From contig NMRB01001379.1 in the NCBI GenBank assembly GCA_002633025.1, positions 15,963-79,962 of the forward strand: a stretch of DNA of 64,000 bases, in the 5' to 3' direction. Each line of letters opens with the position of its first letter. The stretch's first letter is position 1. The translations under genes and the position numbers were made by a program. Source of the stretch: Notospermus geniculatus. Taxonomy: Eukaryota > Nemertea > Pilidiophora > Heteronemertea > Lineidae. The notes under the pieces were generated by a model. The model saw nothing but the letters and a program-made list of their open reading frames with translations, was not told where the DNA came from and did not search any database. Positions 12,583 through 24,021 of this stretch are shown here, one piece after another.

Positions 12583-13958
12583 AAGTAGTCAAGCTGGGCA
12601 TGCGCAGGAGATTGTTTTCGACTATGGGTAGATAAATGTAGCACATCTTGTACCCCCGTCGAGAAGGATGACAGCGTCTCCCGTCACACATCTACCGACA
12701 CGTCATGGAATGGATTATGAATTTATCATGAAATCCCCTGACGATATATGGTCTAGAATATGGAATGTCTGAATAACAACAAAATCACGCTTGATTTACC
12801 ATTCATGACGAGTGCAGGACACGAGACGGACGTTTCAGGGAAATATTATTCATAAAATGTGTTGAAATTCGCAATACTGCTGATTGGAATGCAGTGTTCA
12901 ATAATATTAGGAAATCTCTGGCAGATTATGTTTTCAGTCAATCCACCGATACCTATCTTTCTGGAGAAGCCATCGTGGCCTGCGTCCAGAAAGCATGCTT
13001 TTAAGGCAATATTTTTGCCATTATAATTATTCCACCTTGGGCCGTTCCCTGCCTCCCCACTTAAATAATTCAGTTCGACAGTGAAAGCCGATATTAAGTA
13101 CTTCCAAATCACGGAACATCGTCGAGAAATAACCCTCGTTAAGTATCAATCCGTCAATCAAAGTCACGTGGCTAATTGACAGCCCAATCAATCAGCGTAG
13201 TTATCGTGTCAATTAAAGATTCAATCAATCAAGGTCGATAGCATTAAGTCAAGATCGATTCAAATAACCAGGAACTGGAAACTGAAGACCAAATTCATGT
13301 TATAAGATTGCCCTTTCGCTTTCAAGGATCTTCCAAAGAAGCATTTGTCGCAAACGAGCAAACAAAACCAAAAAAACTAAAAATATGTTCAGTCGCCTCT
13401 GTGGTCGCAAGGGCGGTCGCAGTGTCTCATTCATTTTAGCAAAAACCAGCCCATTCGTTCCGTCTCATAGTCCGTTTTTTCTATGTATCCGTTATCGTCG
13501 ACTATATATAAACAGACTTCCTGGTAAGTTCGCCTACACCGGAGTACGATAGGTCAGTCGCTCCTTCAAAGGGAAAAAGAAGGCTCTGCCAAACATTCTC
13601 GCTTACACAACCCAAACATTGCGTGCAGAAGAGGAGAGGAGTGGTGTTGACCAAACAAACTTGACGCAGTTGTCAATGGCAGTTTCTAATGTGTTGGTTT
13701 CCCGTTGTGGAAGCCCCTGGGGCCATTGAACATCTGCGCAGGACGGCCACACGAACGACAGGTGATTCTGATGGTAAATTACACCAGTATTCACCCAACA
13801 AGAACCAATCCTCTGTGCAATTTCTACAGCATCACATGCAGGTTTTAGGATGTAGTTATGGTGAAATGAATCACAAGCTTCTGCTATCTTTTAACAGCAA
13901 TAGTAATAGTGGTTCAGGATGGATAACTCCGTTTTCGTCCTGGTTGCACATTTTGTGG
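12583..13958. other. No gene recognised
   Basis: It includes a stretch rich in AATCAATC-like words (about 13140-13260). Short frames on both strands have no domain. TATATATAAA at about 13505 is TATA-like, but no open frame downstream supports a promoter call. Confidence 0.5.
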
Positions 13959-14081
13959 TCTATCGCTAAATGAAACACCCGCTTTTTTCTTCGAATTGGT
14001 CTATCGTTAATGGAACCCGCGCCTTTTCCCCACGAACCGGTCTATCGTTTAAGAAAAGGCCTGTTTTTTGTCTGACGAGGT
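13959..14081 (+). repeat. 41-bp tandem repeat, 3 units
   Basis: Units start at 13959, 14000 and 14041, each with TCTATCG(T/C)TWA, then AAACCCGC-like and CTTTTTTC-like blocks. The third unit is diverged at its 3' end. A local minisatellite. Confidence 0.75.
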
Positions 14082-14240
14082 GGATGAGTGTTTCGCATGT
14101 GTCGCTTGCATCAACAACAAATTACTAGTACCCCTCTAATGAGCAGCGTTCACAGCGTAAGACAGGGTAACGAAGTAACGCTGTAACGACGCTCAGGACA
14201 TTTTTCTTTCCCTTGCCGAGGTTGATGCTCATCTAAAAGG

Positions 14241-14525
14241 CGCTGATCCACGTGAGAGTTTTCTCGTGCGACTTGGCTCTCAATTTGCGGCAAAACTCAA
14301 TCCGTTAGGGGTGTTTTTAAAGTCGACTGACCCAACGCTATCGACTCGTCATTCAGCCAGGTCAGTCGATTTAACAGACACCCCTAACGCATTGAGTTTT
14401 GTCGCCAATGTGCGCTTGGCTTTACTTACGTTGAGACAAATGACACCAACGACTACCCATAGCTTTCTATGGTTGACTTACCCATAGAGAGCCAACTCGT
14501 GCGACAAACCTCGACTGGAGCAGCC
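14241..14525. mobile_element. CACGTGAG-family MITE with a nested insertion
   Basis: The left end reads GATCCACGTGAGAGTTTTC then GTGCGACTTGGCTCTCAAT. The right end reads CCCATAGAGAGCCAACTCGT then GCGACAAACCTCG. The middle keeps ACTTACGTTGAGAC and CCCATAGCTTTCTATGG. It is longer than its relatives (about 160-175 bp) because another palindromic element (14288-14406) sits inside the left inner arm, just after CTCTCAAT. Confidence 0.8.
14288..14406. mobile_element. Palindromic element nested in a MITE
   Basis: GGCAAAACTCAATCCGTTAG at the left faces CTAACGCATTGAGTTTTG plus TCGCC at the right. GGGTGTTTTTAAAGTCGACT likewise faces AGTCGATTTAACAGACACCC. The other four copies of the host family lack this segment, so it inserted later than the host. 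Exact borders are uncertain by a few bases. Confidence 0.75.
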
Positions 14526-15283
14526 CTATTAGTTAAAGAAACTGTCAGTATCTCTAATAACTCATATCTAACCAAACTGACGTTAACATTGGGATAAGTT
14601 ATGACGAGATCTCCTCCGAATGGCGTCTGTTTGTCTTAGTTGTTTATGAATAACTTTATTGCGATGGACCAGGTGATGGACGCGATAGCAATCAAAGCGA
14701 TGGGACTGCCACAACTTGAAGACGTATGAAGATTGTAGGAATAGTAATTATGCTTCACACTGACACTTTTTCTAACAGTTATGAGAACGTTGATCACTCA
14801 TAGCCGACGACTTGATGAGCGTCTCTCTCAGTTGATGGCGAGAGGACGATGTTATTAAAGTAGAAGCAATTTTGACGCGTATCATGTGACAATCTCGACT
14901 CAGTGATGCTCATATGAACATTTCAAGATATTTGTAACGAAAACGACAGTGAGTACGGCAATCACCGGAGCAGAATGACTTTCAACAACTTCGGTGATGT
15001 TTTAAGATGTTCTGTGAGGGATGCCAGCCGGTCTATGATCGACGAGGTAGTGTAGGCCTACTTTTGGGACTGCGCATCTTGGAAGGAGAATCGCACAGGC
15101 CAGACATTCCGACATATTCATCTTCCTCAGCAGAGGGGGTGTGTCCATCTCAGAACAGCCAGCAGACGACAGATGCAATGTCCGTCAAAGCTGGTCCGAT
15201 TATGCGCAGCAGTCAAAATGAAACTTTCGCCTAACTAAATGGATTTTAGCATCAGGATCCGTCCCCAAGGAAACCCACATCAA
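14526..15283. other. No gene recognised
   Basis: Only short frames are present. ATCAA at 15279-15283 is the left copy of the target duplication of the next element. Confidence 0.55.
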
Positions 15284-15465
15284 CACCGTGGAGAATCAGT
15301 AGCAACCTCGCCGATTTTTCCCCCCAGGCAGCTGCACTCGCCGGTCGGCATTTTACTCCTCACCGATTCAAAAAATTTTGAATCGGTGAGGAGTAAAATG
15401 CCGACCGGCGAGTGCAGCTGCCTGGGGGGAAAAATCGGCGAGGTTGCTACTGATTCTCCACGGTG
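15284..15465. mobile_element. Perfect 182-bp palindromic element with 5-bp target duplication
   Basis: The left arm (15284-15373) and right arm (15376-15465) are 90 bases each. By direct comparison they are exact reverse complements, separated only by AA. The tips are CACCGTGGAGAATCAG and CTGATTCTCCACGGTG. ATCAA lies directly before (15279-15283) and directly after (15466-15470), which fits a 5-bp target-site duplication. The exact arms imply a recent insertion or strong arm-to-arm correction. A transcript would fold into a 90-bp hairpin. The two facing open frames of 75 and 81 codons follow from the symmetry and are not genes. Confidence 0.9.
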
Positions 15466-15733
15466 ATCAAAGACGCCGTCTGATCGAATCGACGGCTCTG
15501 AATTCGTGGTTAACTCAACTGTCATGGAATCAAACGATTATGTCACATGGGGATTACCTCTGATAAGACTTAGATAGCATGTATCAGAATCCGAAACTGG
15601 GCAGCCAATCATATTTAGTGTCAGTTGCTCAGTGTTGGTGTCCCTATTTGAATGGTTCATCCGGGAACCATTTTGTGAAAAGAATGCCATGAATGACTGT
15701 GTTTTATGAACCGCGTTTTACGAAATAGTGGGC

Positions 15734-15844
15734 CATATGAATATAGACTAGTAAATGCTTTTACTTGAATTTTGCAATACAAATGCACCTGGCAATGCTA
15801 GACACAATCTGAAGTAAAAGCATTTGCTAGTCTTTATTCATATG
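15734..15844. mobile_element. Palindromic MITE, about 111 bp
   Basis: CATATGAATATAGACTAGTA, then AATGCTTTTACTT, pairs with AAGTAAAAGCATTTGCTAGT, then CTTTATTCATATG. There are few mismatches in arms of about 33 bp around a 45-bp core. No target duplication is clear. Confidence 0.8.
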
Positions 15845-16296
15845 ATGAAGTGTATTACTAGGATTAAGGGATCAATCGATTTGATGTGTTTATATGTCAA
15901 TCAATGTCAAAGGATTATTGACCAAGGTCATGGATGTACTAATCACCTTCACCGTACCATGGTCGTGTCGTCCCCGCGATTCAAACCGTTGTTAATTAGC
16001 AGGGACGTGCTGAGCCACTCGTGTTGCCGTACAGACCTATGCGTGCCAGGTTTATTAGGGTGTGGCAGTGTACAAAGCCCCTTGGGATTCTCATAGTCAT
16101 CCAGTTTGTTTGTTGCAAAAAGGATTCTAACTGGGTTGGAAGCCACAGCGGAGACACTTGTAAGAGAAATGGGTCCCCGTAGACTTCCAATACCAAAAAC
16201 GTCCAACTCTCACGCAGATGAGTATTGGACCTTCACCAACATGTACATGTATTAGAAAGAGGAGGGGATTCTTCAATCTTGGGCTTCCACAATAGC

Positions 16297-16704
16297 GAGG
16301 TTGCGCAGTTTTCCGACTCCGACTCCGACTTCAACTACGAGAACGAATTGCAGTCCGCTGTGGACATCCATGATAAAAACGATTTGATAGACGTTTGCAA
16401 ATCGTAAAATGCCATAACTTTGTGGCAGAATAATTTTGACTCGTAATCGGAAGTGCGCATAAATCCCAAATATCGTAGTCGTCATAGTCGTGTCTGAAAG
16501 TCGTAACGACTAGGATTGCGACTTCAATATTCATTATTTATCCGCACTTCCGATTTATTAGGCCAGTTTTTTCTGCCTTCAATTTATGGTGTTTGACGAA
16601 TTGAAAACTTCTATCACATCGTTTTTATCAAGGATGTCCATAGCGGACTGCAATTCATTCTCGTAGTTGAAGTCGGAGTCGGAGTCGGAAAACTGCGCAA
16701 CCTC
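16297..16704. mobile_element. 408-bp foldback whose two arms encode the same peptide
   Basis: The outer arms (about 100 bp each) start GAGGTTGCGCAGTTTTCCGA and end with its reverse complement. They include (GACTCC)2GACTTC, the stretch AACTACGAGAA(C/T)GAATTGCA, and GATAAAAACGAT. A second paired block (AATCGGAAGTGCG with CGCACTTCCGATT) lies further in. Left arm on plus and right arm on minus both read EVAQFSDSDSDFNYENELQ, then SA(V/M)DI(H/L)DKND(L/V)I. This could be a captured or inverted exon fragment, or chance coding in a repeat. The protein family is not recognised. Confidence 0.75.
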
Positions 16705-16707
16705 TCT

Positions 16708-16879
16708 AATGTGGAATTTTACTGCCGTTTATAGAGGCCACCACCAGTTCGCGGTCCTAGAACGTCACAAAATATGACGTCACAGAGAAAAGTGCACGCC
16801 ACAGCGTCATCCATAATGATGTGGACGCCATGACTTACGTCGAACTCTGTGACGTCCTACGGCAGGAAAGTCTCCCAAT
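16708..16879. mobile_element. CRE-rich palindromic MITE, internally deleted copy
   Basis: The left half (ACTGCCGTTTATAGAGGCCA, CCACCAGTTCGCGGTCCTAG, AACGTCACAA) matches 5356-5552. The right half jumps from GTGACGTCCTA to CGGCAGGAAAGTCTCCC and lacks the CTAACTGGTGG block. TGACGTCA is at 16775. It lies 3 bp from the foldback element before it. Confidence 0.8.
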
Positions 16880-17207
16880 GGTGGAGTCTTTGCCGCAACG
16901 TGATTCCGTCACTTTGGTATGAAAAAAATCGCCAGTGGAAGGTTTTATCCCATGCCAGTTGATGTCAAGTATCGCTCATCCGATTTCATACATCTTCTAT
17001 TTCTTTAAACTGTCACGGAAATTGCCCCACGAACCGACATGACTCAGTCCGCGTGACATTTCTATTGTGTTATTTTGTTTTCTGTTTGAATCAGCTGGAT
17101 CATCGACCTTTATAAAAAGCTGACACCACATCGGCTCAAGCCCACGCGTTTTCCGTATCATTACAATATTGAAATCTGTAGAAAATGTTTGAAATGGGAT
17201 ACTTCTT

Positions 17208-17336
17208 TGCCGTTTGAGGCCACACCACTGCCAACAACAGCAGTCAAGTCTGCCGTTTGAGGCCACACCACTGCCAACAACAACAGTCAAGTCTGCCGTT
17301 TGAGGCCACACCACTGCCAACAACAGCAGTCAAGTC
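17208..17336 (+). repeat. 43-bp tandem repeat, 3 units
   Basis: Units start at 17208, 17251 and 17294 (TGCCGTTTGAGGCCACACCA, then CTGCCAACAACARCAGTCAA), and a fourth start at 17337 decays at once. The units are almost identical, so the amplification is recent. The translated repeat frames (CCCWQWCGLKR) are by-products. Confidence 0.9.
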
Positions 17337-19597
17337 TGCCATTGACAAGCCAATGCCCAACAAAGGTCGGCATCTACCACCACCATAGTCCATTCCACAG
17401 GACTTTGTCTTTGCCAGACCAAGGTATTGTCCAACAAATTTATTGTAATGATCGCTTTCGACTTGGCAGTCAAAGTGTGAAGGTGTCGATGGTACAGCCC
17501 AACAGGTCACAGTTGTCGGTCAAAGGTCCAAGGTTCGAATCGCACCACAGGCTAAACCTTTAGATAAGTCTCTTTGCCTTGGTTGCAACCGACGGCTGCT
17601 GACATATTTGAATCCAGGTAATTTAATTGAATCAAACTTTCTCACCTCAGAACGCTCCGGTTTAATTAGATTTTCCAGTTCTGAGCGTCACCAGAGGGAA
17701 AGGGACCAAAAGGGTCTAATTCGGTTAGGGGGGATTGCGGGTTAGACGCGGACCGAATCAAATTGAATCGAAATCAAAGTCAACGGAGAGGACGGTCTGT
17801 TGAATGTAATCGATTTAAATCAAAATCTTTGTAATCAATATTGAATTTGAAAAGAAAGTTTTTTATTTGATTTAAAAACGCACAGATTTGGTGAAATCAT
17901 CGAACAACGGCAAATCTTCTGGTCTAACGTGATTATTAACATACTATTTCTTTTCACGTTACAGGTGATTCGTGGACAAAGCATTCTTTCCGAACTGAAA
18001 TGGTGAACAAAGCAAAAAACTCAAAGATGCAAATCGGGGAACGTGTTTTGATTAGTTCCCGATCTGACCGGTAGCATTAGACACTGAAATCCGAGCGTGA
18101 TCGTCGTTTCAAACGCTCTGATTGGCCAACATACGAGCAAAAATGGTTTTTCAACCAATCAACGCGTTGTCTTCGGCTGCTTTTCGGTCGATCACGTGAT
18201 TATGGACAACAGCAGACTCTACCGATCTCAGTATTTACTCCTACCGGTGAGATCTGGAACTACTAATCCAGTTTTGGTAAATCAACTTAACGTGAATTAA
18301 TAGACACAGAAGACAAAACGCGGGAGTATTACATCACCGAACAATCTGTTATGAATGAAACATGACAAAACACGTTCATCGGATATTTTTCCAAATTCCA
18401 TTTCACCGCGTTATGGAAGGAATCCCTTCAAGTTTATGACAAGTCGAGAAACCCTTCTAGGCGAGGACAAGAGGTTAGGCGGGCGGTTTAAGAGTCTTGT
18501 TTCAAATATTACCGACGAATTGGATGAGTCAGGGACTCAGAGCTATCATCAACAAGCCGCCATGTTGGTTTATCATGATATCACGCTCATACAAGTGTAC
18601 TTTCAACTCGTGTTTATTCTCAAGATGATTTTAGTCATTCGTGCGATTTTGCGTCGTGGAATATTATTGTATAAGTAGCAGTCTTGATGGTATTGGGACA
18701 TCTTAAAACGTGGAAAGAAATTGATGATGAAAACGATATTAACTGTTGAGTGTTGAATCATGAGTCAGTTTTCTGTTTATTTATGCTCTAACAAGTTGGA
18801 AATCGCATGGTGGGTGGAAAAAATCTCTCGCGAGAATGTTCGAGAGTTCACGTGAGGAAAGTTGGTACTTGAGACGCAATTCCGTGCAAGAAGTAGTTGT
18901 AATAATGAGTACTGAATGATGCCTTAAAAAGCGTGGAAAGCGAGTGGAATAAATATTGGTTAATACATCTTTATCAGTCAATGACTCAGTTCTATAAGAG
19001 CGATAGATGGCTGTATTTTGATACTACGCCATTGAGGATGAGTAACATTATATCTTGAAATGTAAGTTAGCTACTTAAAGTCGGGTGATGGGAATGGACG
19101 AAGATTGTTGCACGAATGGCGGGGATCTCACGAGGGTTTACCTCTCAGTCAGGCGTTATTCAGGGACATTTTTTAGCAACATCCTGTAGTAATAAGATCA
19201 TGCTAAGGTTACCCATGTTCGTTTCCGTGTTGATATAAAACAGCAATGATCTGACTGTGAGTCAGCAGGGAATGTAAATGTCATTAAAAATGGATGGAAT
19301 CCGATGACTATGCAATGGTAAGGTTGGTGTAAGACGAGTATGGTTTATTTTGTGACTTGACCTCGGTGTCCATAGCTCGAAAGAGGGAATAGTTTTCTTT
19401 ATAAGCAAGAGAACGGACAAAAGTAAAGGCAAACTTCCCACTTTTTGCACGTGTTTCGGAGAACATGTGTTTCTTCTTCAGGCATAATTTTATTTGAAAT
19501 GATACTGGCTGGCAGAAACGATATCCAATATGGCTGCCGTGGTGGCCATCTTGGATGAATGCAAATGAGGAAGCTGCAAACTACATGTACATGTACT
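17337..19597. other. No gene recognised
   Basis: GGTTCGAATCGC at about 17532 resembles a Pol III B box, but no A box or cloverleaf supports it. The 107-codon plus frame at 18355-18678 has no recognisable domain. The rest shows no element borders. Confidence 0.5.
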
Positions 19598-19737
19598 GCC
19601 ACTGGAAGGCGCTGTTAGCGGTTGTACATTTTTCCGACGTCTTGTCCGTGTTGCACTGCGTCAAGGACGTCATGACGCAATATTTTGCTCTGTTTTTTAC
19701 GTCTTCGGTACCACCGCTCGCAGCGCCGCCCTGTTGT
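19598..19737. mobile_element. GGCGCTG-family MITE, full copy
   Basis: The ends GCCACTGGAAGGCGCTGTTA and CGCAGCGCCGCCCTGTTGTG match the element at 12437-12582. So does the core (CTGCGTCAAGGACGTCATGA, CGCAATATTTTGCTCTG). Terminal repeats have more mismatches than core sequence when compared within the element. Confidence 0.85.
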
Positions 19738-20274
19738 GCGGGTTCCTCATTAGCTGGAGAGCTATACGCAGTAACCTCACCGGGTTGAATCCAATGTTTT
19801 AGAAGACGTTACGGTGAACAAGGGTTAAGCGCCTACAATCATTGTATCGATTCTAACTCCCGTTGACATGAGGTAGGGTCGATGGTAATAGATTGTCTAT
19901 AACCATCACGGTGTAAAACATTACTACGTCGCGTAACCGGCATCGATTCTTCGATTCATGTTTTATAACCACCCCGACAATGTGAAAACAGGGATCGGGA
20001 AGCAGGCGAAACGACTGAAAATACTTGAATCGTATTTGTATTGCCGGACATTATTTGGTTTTCAACGAAAGCATCTTAAGCCTAGGCAATTATTTTAGCA
20101 GCTGGCCTTTTGGGAGAGGGTCGAGTGTGGATCTTTTGCAGACGAGCCCTGACATAAGTTGTACCCACGTTCTTTTAGAAAAAAAGATCCTACCTTTAGT
20201 GGCGAAGGGTTATTTCAAAATCAGAACCTACCTGAAAAACAGAAAAGGAAACAATTAACTTTCTATCACAATCA

Positions 20275-20346
20275 GGTAGCCTACTGGGAGTCGAACCCGC
20301 GACGTCAGCGTTAACGGCGTAGATGTGACGACTACACCATTCTGAC
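20275..20346 (-). mobile_element. tRNA-derived SINE head or tRNA pseudogene
   Basis: The minus strand reads TGGTGTAGTCG (fits the A-box pattern TRGYNNANNNG), and then GGGTTCGACTCCC (perfect B box). D- and T-arm positions are about right. The anticodon arm (CGCCGTTAACGCTGACG) does not give a clean stem and 7-base loop, so I do not call a functional tRNA. Confidence 0.55.
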
Positions 20347-21531
20347 TGCACAAGATGTCCTTCCGTATGGTTGATCTTTTCTGTTGATTGCGGTTTCCAA
20401 GCCGTTTATTATCAGGGGGACAATTCGTCTGCCTCGTTTCCCCCACCCAAATCTCTTGTCACTTTGACATCCGATTTCCGACCTGGAACACGATCGTAGA
20501 TCAAAGGGTGGCAATTCGGGTTGCTATGGTTACCAAAGCCATGGCACCTTGGGATCTAACTCAGAAACTCGGCGCTATAATTGTGACAAAAAACCATTTG
20601 GTCTTTAATAACTAACTGTCGCTTGAGTCTTTGTCTATTCAGGTTTATGATATGAACTTTGGGTATACACGGTAGGTGGGCATGAGGAGGATGGGGCATA
20701 TCAGGTTACCTGACACCTGTATACTCGTATGGTATTGCCCTCGCCTAAATCTACGCCCACAGAACGTGCCAAAAGATCCTCCGCACGTGAAAATCACCAG
20801 TATGACGTGACCGTACCTGAACAAGACGATGGGAGCCGAGAATGATGATGAACTACCCGAACGATTAAGGACATTTGTCAACAGAAACCGCACAAATCAG
20901 CCAGGTTGCCATCTCCAGATAAGGAGTCTATCACATCATCATTAATCAACGTGTCAATTCATCAACTTCACCGTGGTCGAAGATTGAGATAAGTTCAAGT
21001 CGCTTTCAAAGCCACTCTTCAGCAGCGCGGTCATTTTCCAGATGGAACAAGTGATGATATTTGCTCGTCTCTTCAACGAAGAGTGGCCTGAGCAGGCGTC
21101 ATCGCCGTTTACCACTTCATTAGTGGAGATTAACATCAAGAGATGCCTCGCAAAATGATCAATCAATTTACAACATCCGGGTCTTTGTAATGGCTGTCGT
21201 CTGCTCGACAGCTGAAACTGGCCGCGGTCGCCGAGCCACCGATTCATCAACTTACCAGCGGAAACCACGGCGCACGTTCTCATCCTTTAACGATTGGTCA
21301 GGAGCTTTATCAGGTGAAGAAGCAACTCATCTCATCTTTTTAACAGGCAAGTGACGATTCGCCAACATTCCCTCACACAAACTCTGGGCTGCACCTCGTC
21401 AGCGCTCAGGTTAAGAGCGTATCACAGCTCGCATTCATTGTTCTAATGACGAAAGAAAAAGTCAACAAATGGCGCATCTCGGCTGATTTATCTTCAGGCC
21501 TTTCGACTTTAGCACGATCTTTCTCATTTTT
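20347..21531. other. No gene recognised
   Basis: The open frames (up to 109 codons, minus, 20954-21283) have no recognisable domain. No repeat borders are seen. Confidence 0.5.
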
Positions 21532-21951
21532 AGCTCACCTCTGTGAGGTGAGCTTCTCCCATGGTGTGTCGTCCGTCGTCGTCCGTCGTCGTCGTCCGTC
21601 GTCGTCGTCCGTCGTCGTCGTCGTTAACAGGGGTGGCACGTTTCTAAACCGCTTGGGTTACAGACTTGAAATTTGGTGTACAGGTACCCTATGGTAAAAA
21701 CTATCTCTGGACCGAAACTTAGCGCTGCTGCTTGTACACTCTGGCCTGTAGGGGGCGCTTTGTGAAAACCTTCTTTTGGCCATATCTCCTGAACGCTGTT
21801 AGCCAGAACCACGAAACTTTTATGGTGGGTTCCTCTGATGAGACTACATCACATAAATCCCGGGTTTTTGATTTGACCTACTTTTCAAGGTCACAGAGGT
21901 CAAAGTTCAAAATTCACTGTTTGGTGGCACATTTCATTGCTATTTGACATA
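21532..21951 (+). repeat. Interspersed repeat with GTC-triplet tract, copy 2 (runs into gap)
   Basis: It starts with the palindrome AGCTCACCTCTGTGAGGTGA plus GCT, then a (GTC)n/CGTCC tract (about 21567-21623), GGGTGGCACGTTTCTAAACC, TACCCTATGGT, and finally TTTTGATTTGACCTACTTTT plus CAAGGTCACAGAGG. The same ordered blocks occur in reverse orientation at 1-462. The 3' end is lost in the N gap. Confidence 0.85.
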
Positions 21952-22125
21952 NNNNNNNNNNNNNNNNNNNNNNNNNNNNNNNNNNNNNNNNNNNNNNNNN
22001 NNNNNNNNNNNNNNNNNNNNNNNNNNNNNNNNNNNNNNNNNNNNNNNNNNNNNNNNNNNNNNNNNNNNNNNNNNNNNNNNNNNNNNNNNNNNNNNNNNNN
22101 NNNNNNNNNNNNNNNNNNNNNNNNN
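21952..22125. other. Assembly gap (174 N)
   Basis: Bases are N throughout. It falls inside or at the edge of the interspersed repeat above, as expected where a repeat broke the assembly. Confidence 0.99.
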
Positions 22126-22254
22126 TTTCATGTTCAAAGTTCTCCATATATCACTGCTTTGTTTCGTCAGAAATGCCACAGGATGCCAATACTGACAACG
22201 TCTTTTGGGGAAATTTCCACGGAAAATTGTGTAGAAAAATGTACACATGCTTTC

Positions 22255-22660
22255 ACGACGTGACGTCAACAGCGAAAAAAGTGACGTCAGTACGTCATTC
22301 GGGTCTTATACTGACTGCGCCATCTGCAGTCATGCGGGTTCCCCATTTGCTTGCCAGAGTTTTATAACGAGGCTATGCATGCGTGGCTGCCTCGTTTTGG
22401 CCAACCTGAAACTTCGTGACGTCACTGATAATGCTGACTACGTCAGCATATTTTGTGTATCTAACCAGCAAGATCTGCTGTCATCCTCGACAATGTGATA
22501 TAATCAGCAACGACAGATGTGTGTAATACGTCAGCACTTTGTGACATCATGATCGGATGTCAGCGATAATGCGGTGAGTCTATGACATGTCAGCAATCTG
22601 TGACCTCATGACGTCAGCAATGATAGGGTACGCCTCTGACATACGTCAGCACTTTTGCGC
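22255..22660. repeat. Degenerate ACGTCAGCA-rich repeat region
   Basis: TGACGTCA occurs at 22261, 22282, 22417 and 22609, with many near-matches (TACGTCAGCA, TGTCAGCAAT, TGACATCATG). From about 22540 two units of 57-59 bp can be aligned (TGTGACMTCATGA ... CAGCAATC/CAGCACTT). This is a worn tandem repeat or a cluster of decayed CRE-type elements. No gene. Confidence 0.55.
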
Positions 22661-23126
22661 ACCACATTTACTTAATCAAAAAATGGCGGCTGAGCCGTTG
22701 CCTTTACCAACCCATAACATTAGAACTCTTAGTTGTAAGAACAATCAAATAGTCGGAGCAATTTCATTATCGTCGAGCTAAAACCTTTTATTGCTGTGGC
22801 ACTAATGGCACTAGCTATCTATAAGTAGGTTCAGTGCTGTTTTGAATTACGAATAGATATTGACGAAGTTCTTTCGTAAGCGAGTATTATCTTGGATGTG
22901 CACTGTTAATGGAAACTGCTCAGACATCAGTGAAGTATGAGGCGGGAGAGAGAGCATTATTTGTTATGTGGGAAAAAAGATCCCGGAATGTGCAGAGACA
23001 AGAGAGTCGGGAGAATGTGTGGAAATAAAGGAAAGAGAACTCGTGGTTTTAATTTCAGGGAAAAGAACTTGAAGCGATAAGAGAAGACGCAGGTTCCATA
23101 ATGCAGTAGTTTTTCATTCAAGCTTC
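22661..23126. other. No gene recognised
   Basis: ATGGCGGCTGAG at 22684 opens a 33-codon frame with a GTAAGA donor-like word inside, too little to call an exon. Nothing else stands out. Confidence 0.45.
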
Positions 23127-23195
23127 GGAGCGTAGTGAAGCAGTGGTTAGCATCAGTTGATGTCCAAGAGCTCCGGGTTCGAGCACGCCTACTGG
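23127..23195 (+). mobile_element. tRNA-derived SINE head or tRNA pseudogene
   Basis: GAAGCAGTGGTTAGCATC resembles a D arm with A box, and CCGGGTTCGAGCACGCC carries a slightly altered B box at the usual distance. No valid anticodon stem or acceptor pairing is visible. Confidence 0.45.
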
Positions 23196-23881
23196 ACGTG
23201 TCGCTAACATCTAAACGAATCATGAGCGGTGAATGTACCAAGTTCCTTCTGCAATTCCGTTCCTGGTGAAAATGGGTTTTGGAATGCTTTGAGACTCACT
23301 GCATTATACACTTGGAGATACATTTACAAGTGCAAGCCTACGCGAAAGCGGCGATCCAAGATAATACTCACATCCATCGTTCGGCCGTATCACAACCCAG
23401 TCTTCATCATCCTATCTTTTTCAGCCAATAGCGTCACGCCTTGACAGTTGCTGCAGTCTTCACACCATGGTTACAGATTAAACGTCGATTCATCAGACTG
23501 ATGGCCACGTCTGGTGTGAGTGCTACAACAAGCACAGGCAGTCAATCCTTTCTCAGCGAACCACAATTCGATTTGCTCCCATCTCCTCAGATTTGACTTA
23601 TGACGGCCGCCAGCTAAAATGGATTGCCGGATTATTCACGGGTTCAATGTACACTTAACCATCAGGGATGTTATGCAGTGTCCTCCCATCCGATTATAGG
23701 CCAAAGGAAGGAGATTTCGGTTTCTCGTCGATAGACCAATGACGGAGATTTTATTCTTCTGTGATAGCTGAGCTACCACCGATAGGCTACAATCCGATCG
23801 TGAACCTGTGGGTTGTAGGGGTAAATGTAGTTATATCCGACCCCATAGCGTGGTCCAAACGCCAGCTCAGTCAAGCTAGAC

Positions 23882-24021
23882 CTGGGCCCAGTTTCACAAA
23901 GAATCTTAAGTCTAAAGTTTGACTTAAGTCATCATGTGACCAGATTTCAGCAAATCAGATGACTTCATTTCAGACTTAAGTTTTTTCTTAGACTTAAGAT
24001 TCTTTGTGAAACTGGGCCCAG
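23882..24021. mobile_element. Palindromic MITE, 140 bp
   Basis: The tips CTGGGCCCAGTTTCACAAAG and CTTTGTGAAACTGGGCCCAG are exact inverted repeats, continuing through AATCTTAAGTCTAA / TTAGACTTAAGATT. ACTTAAGT motifs are repeated inside. GGGCCCAGTTTCACAAAG-tipped elements are, to my knowledge, widespread in marine invertebrate genomes, but the exact family name cannot be assigned here. No clear target duplication. Confidence 0.9.

Noticed and set aside
22684-22782. First exon starting ATGGCGGCTGAG
   Set aside because: Only 33 codons, weak upstream context (AAAAAATGG), and the GTAAGA inside is not enough to define an exon.
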